64,000 nucleotides of DNA, taken from positions 1 through 64,000 of the forward strand of contig JARGXX010000027.1 in assembly GCA_030374765.1 (NCBI GenBank). The letters run 5' to 3'. The notes beneath the pieces were generated by a model, which was given only the letters and a program-made list of their open reading frames with translations, had not been told where the DNA came from and searched no databases. This document shows, piece after piece, positions 29,397 to 39,978 of this stretch (positions are counted from its first letter, which is position 1; every line of letters begins with the position of its first letter). A program made the position numbers and the translations under genes. The stretch is from Agarophyton chilense. Taxonomy: Eukaryota; Rhodophyta; Florideophyceae; Gracilariales; Gracilariaceae.

Positions 29397-31739
29397 GTGT
29401 GGGATTGACCAGACGAAATGATCTAAGGTCGCAAATTCTTTGCATAGCAAGGATAGGAAGCGCTGGTGTGTTCCTAGACCTTTTTAACTGCCAATGATTT
29501 AAAGACAACGCGCGACACATAATGTTCAGTGGAAAAGTATTCTTCTCTCTTTCGCTTTGTGAGCACGCTGGTTAGCTTTATTGGAACTATCTCCTGAACA
29601 TGGTCGTTCAAAGAAACCTTTTCTTTCGCAGAAAGCCGGGGCCCTATCAACCCATTTTTTAATCCTATCAACAACGATTAGCATCAGCTGCCCTCTTTTT
29701 TCTGTATTGCGAGCCCGCATTCACTGTTCGCAATGCGTTTGGTTTGGTTCGCCAAGGGGACTTGAGCACGGGGATAGGGGGAGTTTGGTACGCCGCCCAT
29801 CGCTCATGCGAGTTGAAAGGATATCCCGAGCACGCCTGATGTTCTCCTAAGAGAAAGAGAGAGACATAAAACTCTTGACATTGTCCCTTCACGACCTCCT
29901 AAATACGTGGAGATCGATGTCGTCGCTCATGTCTCGGCAGAACTTGCACATTCTGCATTACTTCCAAGTAAGCTAGGAACAACCGTGTTTAGCTAACATT
30001 CCGCCAAAGTATCATAATACCCCAAACTAAAAGTGTAAAGCCAAGGACCACAACACTGCCTTGCCAACAGTTCTTCCATTGACATCTCTTCAGAAAGCAC
30101 CCTACCATGCGTTTTTGTTCACCACCAGGAGCAGTATCGCCCGAGCTCACCAAAATTCTTGAGCTCGGGGTTCCTCTCTGCCCAACAAATACCAACTTGA
30201 ATGGAAATCCTCAGGGAGGTCAAACATACCTTTTTGGATACCAATCGAAGCCCATGTGCGTGGGCCGACCATACCTGTCTACCATTTATGCATGTATATG
30301 CTGCCCTAAGACATTCCCATACAGACCCTATCTCTAGCTAGTGGATCGGAATTCTGCGCAAGCACTTTTCCTCTGGTGAGAAATACTTTGCATTTTTACA
30401 AGGATTTGCAAGAGTCCGAGTACATACGACTGAAACTGCAAACGGAGCTTAATTCATGTTCGAGGTGGTGCTTTTATGACTCAGCTCGCTCTCATTCATT
30501 CATGGTGAGAGGATCACAGAGACTGACTGCATTTGCCTCTCCCTCACGTGACACGAGGAATGATGGGATCCGCCACACGCCAGGTTTTCCAACCCGCTCT
30601 CAAAGGGATGGGCAGATTGCACAAGCCAGCGTTCCACATGCGAAAGCCTCGTTGAAACTGAAAGCTCATCAAAGCAACCCAAAACGGCTTAGCTGCTGAA
30701 CTCGCATAGATTCGCGTGATCGGGGAGACACGGAGCGCTCATATATCTATGCGAAAGGTAGTCCACCTTGGACGCGACTTTTGTGTTCCATTTCTACATT
30801 CAGAACCGTTCGTTGTGCGTGGATTCAAAGGCGTGATCGCTACCGTGAACGCACGTGTGACATAATGATTGGGTATCTACTACAGGCTCCCAACTTTTCT
30901 TGAAAGACCCCTGTTGGGTACCTTTGTACTTGATGGATTGCACGACAATGCTTGTCAACACGAGTCTGGCTGAACTCTCTAGCCCAAGCCCCGGAGTTCC
31001 TCAGCGCACAGTGAAGTATCCTACGCCCGACGCAAAATCTGCGACCAGCCCCCCTGATGGAGAGTAAAAAGGGGATCGCTCCTCTCACACGGACAAATTT
31101 GAACTACAGCGGGAGCATCAGAACCCGTGTGTCGCTCGTGCCATTTCGACAAAAGTAAGTGGTCTTCCTGATGCCCCCCTCCCCCCTGCCCCTCTAGAGA
31201 CAGCATTTGATCCGCTGTTTGGCTCAAACTCGCACACGCTTCGGTAAGCTGACCGGAGCGAATCACACAAAATGATGACCTTGCTGGCTCTGCACACAGC
31301 GTGAATAGTGGACGACGGCCCAGGTCCTACTGGGGGAGTGCTTTCGGGCACGCACGTCATATATGTGAGCCATTACAGTAAGTTGAAGGACGTAGTTCAT
31401 TCTCGGTCACGCTTGAGTTCACCGATGGATTCACGCCCAGTTCACAAGAGCGGGCCTCAGTTCTGATGCTTGGTAGCATTTCGCCTATTTCAGAAGCACC
31501 TGTGGAGTTCAAAAGCGTCCGTGTTGCCCCGCAAGACATGGAAGTGTATGAGACCAACGTGGAACAATTGCATTGGAAAACATTCGAATGCCCTTTACGC
31601 CTTCATGGAATGCGAAATGCAAAACACCCATGACAAGTGCTCTACTGTACACTGATGACCACAAGCCTGCCTCTGATTTTGTTTTAGAGCGTCAATGCAT
31701 TGTATCTACGAAGGGTGCAAGACTAATCCCCGACTAACC
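29397..31739. other. Intergenic, 2.3 kb
   Basis: Between convergent CDC73 (+) and the GT4 gene (-). No ORF is protein-like. A CTAGCTAG site is at 30334-30341. Confidence 0.5.
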
Positions 31740-33041
31740 TTACGCTCTCACATCTATGACTTGTCCACTAGGAACAATTTTCAAATCCAATCCAATAGTT
31801 TCGCGATACGTTTTAGACATGGTGGCAAAACTGAATTGCGACAGCACGCGCTTTCGTCCAGCTGTTCCCATTGTGCGCCGCAAGTCGTCGTCCGTAGCCA
31901 ATTTCTCAATGGCATCGTACAGCGCCATTGGATTGTTCGGTTCAATAAGCAGGCCCTCGACGCCGTCATCCAAAGCCTCTGGAATACCGTCAATCCGTGT
32001 GGCAATGATGGGTCTTTCAAACGCCATTCCCTCACAAATCACGAGCGGAAGCACCTCATTAATACTTGGGCACAAGATAATGTCGGCGGCAAGATAAAAG
32101 GGCAGAACGTTCTTCTTCACGTCTAGAATTGTTGTTGCCCCTTCGGCACCCACCGCTTCCAAGGTCTGCTTGCATTCTTCAATGTAGTCAATCTCATGTT
32201 GGCGGATGTATCGTGCACCAACCATTAGAAGCTTGTATGTCTTGCCACTGGGCAGCGGTCCGTTCATGTGCAACTCTGCAAAGGCCTGGCAGGTGACGAG
32301 TTGTGCTTTCCGCTTACAAACAGTTCCCATATGAACCAGAAGCAAGTCATCGGGGCCATAGCCCAATTCTTTGCGGACCCTGTCGCGACTCTGGACAGCC
32401 CTGAAGGCGTTTATGCTCGCAAGCGGAATGCCGTTGTAAATGACGCGCGCATCACCCGACTTGAACAGACCTTCGTAGCATTTGCGCTGAACGTTGGCCG
32501 GGAAAACAATCTTGACTTCCTCTGCTGTGACGACAGAAGAGGAGACCCAGCTGAGGATATCGTCCACAACTTGATCGGCCAGGTGGTGCTTTTGGGCCAT
32601 CTCGAGCAGGGCGCGCGTGCGCTCTGCTCGGGCTTTCTTGACAACTTTGTCATCCTCTTGCTGGAAGTGGTGGCCAACGCCCGCAAACATGTCGCCGACG
32701 ATGCGATCAGTCTCGACTTCAGCCTGCTTGAGGCTGGTGTCGAGGTGGTACTTTTCTGTATCGGAGGCGGTGGTGAGCGAGGGCGAGGGTATGTCCGGCG
32801 GGGCGACGCCAGTCTTGGCGCGCTCGCGGTGCCAGAGGCGCCAGCTGGCGTTCTCCAGACGGCGGCCATTGTCCAGGACGTCCTTGACCTTGGTGAAGAC
32901 GCGCCAGGTCTTGCGTAGCTCCTCTTCATTCTGGGCCTCCTCGAAGTAGGGCTCGAAGTCGAATTCTTCGTAGGGCACAGCTCCGGCGGGGAGCTCGAGC
33001 GCGATGTCCACGACCTCCTTGATGGAGCCCACTCGCTTCAT
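31740..33041 (-). CDS. GT4-family glycosyltransferase with N-terminal GATA-like (AreA-type) motif
   Basis: 433 residues, ATG at 33041. The C-terminal ~250 residues (176-425) are a GT-B family 4 glycosyltransferase domain: VIYNGIP, LLLVHMGTVCKRKAQ, LLMVGARY, VLPFYLAADIILCPS, then the E-x7-E signature NEVLPLVICEGMAFERPIIAT (Glu329, Glu337) and a typical end. Most of the usual N-terminal Rossmann domain (about 180 residues) is missing. In its place residues ~44-72 carry TWRVFTKVKDVLDNGRRLEN followed by SWRLWHRE, which resembles the fungal GATA-like domain (PF08550, AreA-type), and a charged helical stretch (~100-165). No signal peptide or membrane segment, so probably cytosolic. The fusion is in one uninterrupted frame. 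Whether it still transfers sugar is unclear, since the acceptor-binding domain is reduced. Confidence 0.75.
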   Translation of the reverse strand: MKRVGSIKEVVDIALELPAGAVPYEEFDFEPYFEEAQNEEELRKTWRVFTKVKDVLDNGRRLENASWRLWHRERAKTGVAPPDIPSPSLTTASDTEKYHLDTSLKQAEVETDRIVGDMFAGVGHHFQQEDDKVVKKARAERTRALLEMAQKHHLADQVVDDILSWVSSSVVTAEEVKIVFPANVQRKCYEGLFKSGDARVIYNGIPLASINAFRAVQSRDRVRKELGYGPDDLLLVHMGTVCKRKAQLVTCQAFAELHMNGPLPSGKTYKLLMVGARYIRQHEIDYIEECKQTLEAVGAEGATTILDVKKNVLPFYLAADIILCPSINEVLPLVICEGMAFERPIIATRIDGIPEALDDGVEGLLIEPNNPMALYDAIEKLATDDDLRRTMGTAGRKRVLSQFSFATMSKTYRETIGLDLKIVPSGQVIDVRA

Positions 33042-33092
33042 GGTAGATACGCGCGCTCAGAGTCGATGGTTGGGGGCGAGGGTGGTGTGAGA

Positions 33093-33116
33093 GGGGGGGG
33101 GGGGGGGGGGGGGGGG
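33093..33116. repeat. Homopolymer of 24 G (C on the GT4 sense strand)
   Basis: Uninterrupted G run about 52-75 bp upstream of the GT4 start codon, i.e. in its probable 5'UTR or core promoter. The rest of 33042-33636, between the divergent GT4 and SYS1 starts, holds no gene. Confidence 0.9.
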
Positions 33117-33636
33117 AAGGGGCCTTTTTGAGCTCCGGGCGGTGCGGCATGCAGCTGGTGGAAAGCAGATGCAGCTGGAATGGGTGGACAGCACCAATGT
33201 GCGCATCTCTTCGGCGAGCGTGTGTGTGTGTGCAGCAGACATTAGCAGTGCCACGTGTGTGGATGCGTTTCCTGTACGGAATTGTGCACGTGGCCACGAT
33301 TACACCGTGGAAACGAGTTGCACGTGGACAGGAGGGAAACGGGTTGTCGAATTGTTTGCTGAATGAGCAGAGACTGACTGACACGCTGCACCCAAGACGG
33401 GCCAAGGGTGCGGGAAAAAAAAATCCAAGTGGTGAGTTCGGTAGACTTGGTAGATAAGTTTGGCGAAGGGTACATAGTTGCGGGGACGCGCTTTCCGCGG
33501 CGAAGCGCGTGCACTCTTTGGTCGCTCAAGCACCGTCAAGTGGGCGAGTGCGAGGCGTCCCCCCACTCCCACGCTGGCAACCGTCGCGCCGTCGCGTTCG
33601 CAGCCGCTGCTGTCGCTCGCGCGCTTGTGGCGCGCC

Positions 33637-34224
33637 ATGGCCGTCAATGGTTCGTTTTACGGACGCGAACGGTTCGACCCGCTTCTGATTCTGGCGCAAA
33701 TTGTGCTGCTCCAGGCGTGTTTCTACACGTCGTATCTGCTGTTGTTGGTGATTTTCAACTACGCCACCGGCACGTCCACGTCAATCACGGACCAGATTTT
33801 CAACCACACGTACATCACGCTGCGCCACTTTCCCGGCTGGGTCACATGCACGGCGTTGCTCATCTCGGCGTGCGGGCCTGCGGCCATAGCGTTTGTGGCG
33901 CTGGTGGGGCGTGCAAAGCGTTGCGTCGACTTTGCGTGCACGCTGTTCATCTCGCACATCATTGCCACGTCGGTGCACTCGGGCTTTCCGACCACGTTCA
34001 TGTGGTGGTTGCTCAACATCATTGCCACGGCCGGGTTGGCCACCGTGGGCGAGGCCATCAGTTTGCGGCTGGAGCTGCGCGACATTGCGGTGCCGAGGGA
34101 GGAAGGGCGGCGCGGCGACAGCGCCGGCGCCAGCGCCAGCGCCAGCAACAACAAACAGCGCACTGACGTGGAGGCGGCGTTGAACGGCGAGCAGCAGTGT
34201 GTGGCGCCCGCACAAGCTGTGTGA
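33637..34224 (+). CDS. SYS1: SYS1 homologue, Golgi membrane trafficking protein
   Basis: 195 residues from the ATG at 33637; the open frame upstream is Arg/Pro-rich and unlike the family. Four hydrophobic segments are visible, with SYS1 family signatures: FYGRERFDPLLILAQIVLLQ at the start, SITDQIFNHTYI, GRAKRCVDFACTLFISHII, FPTTFMWWLLNI and LATVGEAISLRLELRDI. The tail is low-complexity (SAGASASASNN). In yeast and animals SYS1 recruits the small GTPase ARL3/ARFRP1 to the trans-Golgi, and that role is assumed here. The stop codon lies only 59 bp from that of the next, convergent gene. Two glycosyltransferases and SYS1 in one window are probably coincidental neighbours. Confidence 0.92.
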   Translation: MAVNGSFYGRERFDPLLILAQIVLLQACFYTSYLLLLVIFNYATGTSTSITDQIFNHTYITLRHFPGWVTCTALLISACGPAAIAFVALVGRAKRCVDFACTLFISHIIATSVHSGFPTTFMWWLLNIIATAGLATVGEAISLRLELRDIAVPREEGRRGDSAGASASASNNKQRTDVEAALNGEQQCVAPAQAV

Positions 34225-34283
34225 ATGTGTGCATACAAGATGAGATATACAAAGATAAAAAGAAAACTCTCGTTTCGTTTAGT

Positions 34284-35998
34284 CTAATCAGTGTCAAGGT
34301 GCTGCCAGCGGTGCTTGTTTTCAAGCGTAAAGCTCTGCTTGTAGATGCGTTCGCCGTCGGCGAGCTTGTGCCAGTCCGAGTCATCGTCGCCCCCCTTGGT
34401 GCTATTCGGGGCGGCGAACGTGCGCGGCGACTGCGACGGCGACGGCGGCGTTGAGTGGCTCTGGCCGTCGGGCCCGAAAAAGTGCGTTTCGGCGTCGGAC
34501 AAGGTAGGTTTCTGCTGGCGGTGCTGCGGCGGCGGCGGCGGCGGCGGCGGGGCGCTCTCCAGCGTGAGCGAGCCGTCGGAGCCGGGATCCGGCGTGGTGA
34601 GGCGCTCGTACTCGGCGTCGTCCAGCTCGAGCAGCAGCGCCTCATCATCGCAGCGCGCCTTTTTCCACGCGCGATGGCGGTCGATAAGACGCGCATACAC
34701 GACCAACGCCGCGTACGTGAGCGCAAACGTGACGACCATAGTTTTGGCACCGCCGCGCACAAAAGCGTGATACAGGCGACGCAGCGCGCGCGCACGACGA
34801 CCAGAAGACGTGGCGGTGTCGGGCGGGGGCGGGGCGCAGCGCATGTTGTGCGACGGTTGGGCGTCTGAAAGGGGGCGGCGCGCGACGCGCAGAGTGGCGT
34901 CGATGAGGGCGGGGACGGAGACGACGAAGGGGTGCGGCGGGATTGATTGCGAGAAGGCAGCGGCGTCGCTCGCGGGCTCGCGTAGGTGCAGGATGAAGAC
35001 GGGCGGACGCGGCGGGTCCACGAAGACGCGGCGGTCTAGCGGGTATACACCGCTGCGATGCACATGGTGTATGAGCGAGTCGGAGAGCGCGGACGCGCTC
35101 GCGGCATCCGTGGACTCGTCGTTGACCAGACAGGCGTGCAGTCGGTCCACCTGCGGGGGCGGTTTCTGCCGCAGCCAGTCGCGCGTGATGCGCGCCTCCA
35201 GCTCCGCAAGCGCCTTCTCCGTCAGCGGCGGCGGCGACGACGAGGACGACGACGAGGACGACGACGAGGACGACGGCGACAGCGGGGGCGACAAGGGCGA
35301 GAATGCAGCGTGCGCGTGCGCGTGGCCATCATGGCGCAGGCGGCGCTGATGGTCGCGCACGAGCTGCGGGGCGTGCGCAATGCCCACGCCGCCGGCGATG
35401 TGCACGGGCGGAAACACACGACGCAGCAACGCGTGCAGCAAATCGCAACGCAAGCGTACAAACTCAGCAAACGACAGGGCGCGCGGCGGCAACGACCCGG
35501 CGTGTAGCAACACGAAGAGCAGACGCGGCAGCACGGCATCCGTAAACACATGACGTACGCACGCGAGCCACTCCATGTCGGCGTCGGCACCCGCCACGCG
35601 CGACGCGTCCAAGCGCGTGACGAACAACACTACGCGAATGGGCTGCAGCGCGCGCGTGGCTGCCTCCGCCGCCGTCGCCACGTGCTCGAAGCGACTCGCC
35701 GCGCACACGCGCATCGCGCACGACGCGCACGGCGGCGGCTGCAGCGGGGGCGGGGGAGGCGAGGAGCGGAGGTGGCGCGGAAGGGAGCGCAGCGCGTGCG
35801 CGACGAGGAGCGTAGCAAGTCGCGCGAGAAAGCGCAAGCGGGAGCGCGGGCGCGGGCGCAGCTCGAGCGGCGCTCGGGGCGGGCGCAAGTCGTGAAGCAC
35901 ATGGGTACACTGAGCGCTCAAGGCGCGCGCCAGATGCGGCAGCAGCTCCGGCGCCTCGGCGCCCACGGCCAGCACGCGCACCGGCCGCGACGCCGTCT

Positions 35999-36030
<32 letters not shown>

Positions 36031-36038
36031 TCCGCCAT
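34284..36038 (-). CDS. Toc34-like plastid outer-envelope GTPase-family protein with degenerate P-loop
   Basis: 584 residues from the ATG at 36038 (the frame is open upstream to 36413 but Arg/Ala-rich). After a poly-Thr start, residues 18-45 (PVRVLAVGAEAPELL) sit where the P-loop of Toc/AIG1 GTPases should be, but GxxxxGK(S/T) is absent. The rest follows Toc34 closely: VVLFVTRLDASRV (~136-148), a VRHVF helix, LLFVLLHAGSLPP (~174-185), SFAEFVRLRCDLLHALLRRV and a region matching the family's guanine-recognition loop (~216-235). A poly-Ser run, a single hydrophobic segment (~434-450, MVVTFALTYAALVVYARL) followed by basic residues, and an acidic C-terminal tail fit tail-region anchoring in the outer plastid envelope. 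Toc34 normally binds GTP and precursor transit peptides. This copy may not bind nucleotide (inference). Trinucleotide repeats encode the poly-Thr and poly-Ser. Confidence 0.65.
35222..35275. repeat. GAC/GAG trinucleotide repeat (poly-Ser in the Toc34-like protein)
   Basis: About 18 triplets. On the coding (minus) strand they encode a run of 13 serines. Confidence 0.85.
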
Positions 36039-36864
36039 GGCACAGCGCGCGCGCGTCTTTGGCGCCGCCACCGGCGTGCACCCTCCTCGCGCATGATGCG
36101 ACCGCCTTGTGGCTCGCTTGAACACGTGGCTCGCTTGACAACGTGGCTCGCGTGGTTGCGTGGCCGCGTGGCCAGCGCGCGGTTGTGCGTCGCGACACGC
36201 GCGTGCGCCGCGTGCGCCGCGTCGCCCACCGCGCACGCGCGCGCGGCAAGCGGCGCGCCAGCACACCGTGACGGCGCCGAACGTTTTTACGGCGTGGCGT
36301 CGCGGCGCGGCGTCGCGGCGCGGCGCGTAAAAAGAAGGGTGCAGTGCGTGTGTGACTTTGCGCCAACGCGTGGCACGCACGTGCTCTGTTTTTTTTCTTT
36401 TTCGTACCACCACCGCCCCCTCCCCTCCCCTCCCCTCCCCTCCCCCGCTTGCTGCCGCTGCTGCCGCTGCTGCTGCTGCTGCTGCTGCTGCTGCCGCGCG
36501 TTTAGCTCGCCGTCACTCTTTTTCTTTTTCTTTTTTTTTTTGGCGTCTCACGCGCTCTCCGCTGTGACGCGCGGCGCGTGGCGTGGCGCGCCGCGATGGC
36601 ACGACGCGACGCGACGCGCGCGCTGCGCCGCCGCCGGCCCCTTTGTTGTGTGTGTGTGTGTGTCCCCTTCAAATACACCGCTCTCGCGCTTGGCTTCGTT
36701 CCTCCACCCCGCCCTCCACGCTCACCTCCTCCCCTCCTCCCCTCCTCCCCTCCTCCCCTCCCCTCCTCCCCTCCCCCCCCCCCATCGCCCCCGCGCGCTC
36801 AATCCCTTCCTTCTCTCCCCCCCCCCCCCACCCCCGCCCCGCTCCCACCCCCGTCTCCGCTGCC
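36039..36864. promoter_or_regulatory. Divergent 5' region rich in pyrimidine repeats
   Basis: Between the Toc34-like (-) and zinc-finger (+) starts. Contains (CCTCC)n at 36417-36445, (CTG)n at 36466-36493, T-runs, (CTCCTCCC)n at 36724-36780 and C-runs to 36830, all pyrimidine-rich on the zinc-finger sense strand and ending about 10 bases before its ATG. No TATA box. Confidence 0.45.
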
Positions 36865-37270
36865 ATGTCCGACCTGATGAGCTCGGCGTTCCAAACGTTC
36901 CTCGATCAGCGCCGCCCGCACGCGCCGCACCGCCCGCACGTAGCGGCGCCACCGCCGCCGCTGCCCCTCCCCCTCCCCCTGCCGCTGCCGCTGCCGCTGC
37001 CGCTCCCCCTCCCCCTACCGCAGCCGCTGCCATCGCAGGCGCTGCCGTCGGTGCGGCTGCGACGGCGACGCGACGCGTCGCCCGCGGATGCGCCGGCATG
37101 CAAGCGCATGCGGACAAGCAGCGCGGCGTCGTCGTCGCTGACGTCGTCCATGTCGCCGCCGCTGTCGTCGGCGTCATGTTCGTCGTCGTTAACGTGCGCG
37201 TCGTCCGCGTTGCTGCCGCCGCTACGCTGTCGACGCGACGCGACGTGCTGCACTCTCTCTCCGCTGCTTT

Positions 37271-37301
<31 letters not shown>

Positions 37302-37926
37302 TTCCGCGCCGGTGCGTCTTGCCGTGTGCGCCACGCTGCTGCCGCCGCCGCGCGTGGCGGCGGCGGCGGCGTGCGTGCTCCCTTGTTGCACCGCTTTCAA
37401 ATCGACGCTGTCGCAGTCGCTGTCGCCGTCGCCGTCGTCAAGCCCTTCCCCACCGCCGCCACCACCACCACCACCACCGCCGCCGCGTTCGACAGCGGCA
37501 GCGAGGCAGACAAACAAGGGGTGCAAGACGACGGGACGGTGCGCACAAGAGCGGCCGTACGCGTGCGGCATGGCGGCATGCTCGGCATCATTCAGCAAGC
37601 AAAACCATCTGTCGCGACACATCCGCATCGTACACAACAAGGAGCGACCGTTCGCGTGCACTCAGCCCGGATGCTCTAGCCGCTTTGGCAGCAAGAGTCA
37701 TTTGGGAGACCACACTCGCGCCGTGCACATGCGACTACGTCAGTTCAAATGCTCCATTTGCAACGCGTCGTGGAGCAAACGATTCAACTTGGAGAAGCAC
37801 GTGCGCATCCGTCACCTGCGCGAGAAGCCGTTTCGATGCTCGCTGTGTGCGCTGTCGTTTGGCACGCGCTCGCATGTGGCGCGCCATGAGCTCAAAGTGC
37901 ATCATAAGCGTGCGTCGCCCAAGTAA
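36865..37926 (+). CDS. Four-finger C2H2 zinc-finger protein
   Basis: 353 residues from the ATG at 36865. The long open frame upstream is the pyrimidine leader read as Pro/Ser. The first ~215 residues are low complexity (Pro/Leu, Ser and Ala runs from ctcccc, ctgccg and tcg repeats) with a basic patch ACKRMR that may serve nuclear import. The C-terminal ~115 residues hold four C2H2 fingers in tandem: two of C-x4-C-x12-H-x4-H type (YACGMAAC..., FACTQPGC...) and two of C-x2-C-x12-H-x4-H type (FKCSIC..., FRCSLC...). They are joined by TFIIIA-like linkers (NKERPFAC, LREKPFRC). All metal ligands are intact. Likely a DNA-binding transcription factor; targets unknown. Confidence 0.85.
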
Positions 37927-38457
37927 CTCTTTTTTTTTTCAAATTGTTTTCAACTTTTTCAATTTTCAAAAACTTTCTAATTGTTTTGATTTTTTTCTTC
38001 ACTTTTTGTTGTTGTTGTTGTTGTTGTTGTCGTTTTTGTTTGGTTGCTGCTGTCGAGCGGGGCGGTGGCTGCGGTGGCGCGGGCCGCCGCCCATCGCGCC
38101 TTGTGCCGCCTCCTTTTGCCCTAAGTCGCAACCACCTCTCCCTCACCTCCCTCACCTCCCTCACCTCCCTCACCTCCCTCACCTCACACGCACGCCCTCA
38201 CGCTCTCGCGCACGCGCCCTCTCCCGCGCGTCACAAACAAAAAAAGGTTACAGCCGCGCATACGCGCGCACGCTCGCCACACCCCCCCCTCCCCCCACCC
38301 CCTCTCGGCCAACTGCACGTCGCACCGCACCCACCACTTCCCCCCCCCCCCCCCCGTCACGCCCTCGTCACGCCCCTCCCCCCCCGGCTACCCCGCGTAT
38401 AAACTCACTTTTTGACGCCCCACCCTTTATTCATGCTTGTTTGGTCGTGCCCCCTCC

Positions 38458-38501
<44 letters not shown>

Positions 38502-39978
38502 CTGCCGACTCTGTGCGCGCCGCACCGCCAGCAGCGCGTGCTGCCGCGCGCTGTAGCACACACGCACATTCCGAGTCGCACACGCTTACAGCCCCCCCTC
38601 CCTCACGCCCTCCCGCGCCCCTCTCTTCTTCACTCTCTCTCTCTCTCCGCCCGTTGTCGCGCATACACTTGCCTGTCCACGCCGCCGCTCGCACCGCACC
38701 GCACCGCAACGCGCGCAGTATCCCCCGCGTCGCGTCGACTTGCCCACCCCCCCCATCGCCCCGTCGCTGTAAAATGCTCTGCGCATTCCACGCGGCGTTG
38801 CGCGTCCGTTCCAAGTCACGTTCGCCGTCCCTTGCGTCGCCCGCCACGCCCCCCACCCCTACCCCCCCACCCCTACCCCCCCACCCCTACCCCCCACCCC
38901 CCTCCGCTCCGCCCAACCGCCGCCGCGACCCCCCTCCCCTCCCCACCCCACGTGCCGTGTATGCGCGCGCGCGCGCGCACTGCGCGACGTGTGCACGTGT
39001 ACGACTCAGCGCGCGCTACACGCACCACGCACCACGTGCATGCGCGCCTCCCGCGCACTGCCACTGGCTGCGGCCGCCTTCGTCGCACCCGCCCCATGTT
39101 AGCCCCCGCGCTGCCGTCTGTATCCAAGTATCCACATACCCCACGCACACGCGCCCCTCCCGTCGCGTTCCGTGTGCATGCAGTCCACGCAGTCTACGCA
39201 GTCCACGCCGCCCACGCCGCCTACGCCGCCCACGCAGCCCACGCAGCCCACGCAGTCCACGCCGCCCACGTTGCCGGCAGTCACAACAAACAAATCAATG
39301 TCTCTAAGTCACGGCGCGCGCGAGCGTTGTAAACCAACGCGCACGCACACGCGCCCCTCCCGTCGCGTTCCGTGTGCACGCAGTCCACGCAGTCTACGCA
39401 CTCCACGCCGCCCACGCCGCCCACGCAGTCCACGCCGTCCACGTTGCCGGCAGTCACAACAAACAAATCAATGTCTGTAAGCCACGGCGCGCGCGAGCGT
39501 TGTAAACACAAAAACACGTGTAAACGTTGTATCGCCTCATGGTCACTGTGCTGTGGCACCGTGCCAGCGCAGCAAACCACGACCGATGATGGATTTCCGC
39601 ACGTCGTGCGCTGCGCTCGTGCGCTGGCAACGCGCAGCACAACGCAGCACCACGCGCTGCCCGCACCTTAGCATTGTCGCTTTCGATTCAAACTACATTT
39701 ATTTTTTTGCTTGGTATATCGCTTCGCTCGTCCTTTCTTCACCCCCCACTCAGCACCAATAACAGCAACAGCAACAACAGCAACAGCAGCAGCAACAACA
39801 ACAACAACAACAACAACAACATCATCATCAGTACTTCTTTGCCTTTGGTCTTTCTTCTTCGTTTCACTCTTTTAAACCAAAAGCACCTTTCGCTTTGTGT
39901 TCCTGTGTCTTTCGCCTTTGTCGCTCCCGCCGTCTCACTTTTCTTTCTCAGCACCATCTCGTTTCAAATCATTTCACA
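37927..39978. other. Simple-sequence-rich intergenic DNA
   Basis: No supported gene; the very long frames here are repeats read as His/Pro/Ser. Contains (GTT)n at 38007-38030, a 10-bp ctccctcacc repeat at 38135-38185, C-runs at 38282 and 38340-38355, (CTG)14 near 38461-38503, cccctaccccccac repeats at 38846-38897, the duplicated minisatellite at 39142-39507 and a (CAA/CAG)n run at 39760-39822. The last 80 bp are the 5' leader of the next gene. Confidence 0.6.
39142..39507. repeat. Direct duplication containing a 9-bp minisatellite
   Basis: Copy A (39142-39335) and copy B (39342-39507) share the same left end (acgcacacgcgcccctcccg), the same right end (ccacggcgcgcgcgagcgtt in B, one base different in A) and a core of 9-mers cacgcagtc / cacgccgcc. 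Copy A has about three more 9-mers than B, so the array length changed after the duplication. Confidence 0.85.

Noticed and set aside
33478-33636. N-terminal extension of SYS1
   Set aside because: The open frame upstream of ATG 33637 is Arg/Pro-rich and unlike any SYS1; the family starts a few residues before the FYG motif.
35550-37679. 709-codon plus-strand frame
   Set aside because: Antisense shadow of the Toc34-like gene and out-of-frame reading of the zinc-finger leader; Arg/Ala-rich from GC bias.
37319-39307. Very long plus-strand frame (about 660 codons)
   Set aside because: It overlaps the zinc-finger gene in another frame and then reads simple repeats as His/Pro/Ser; no domain and no start context.
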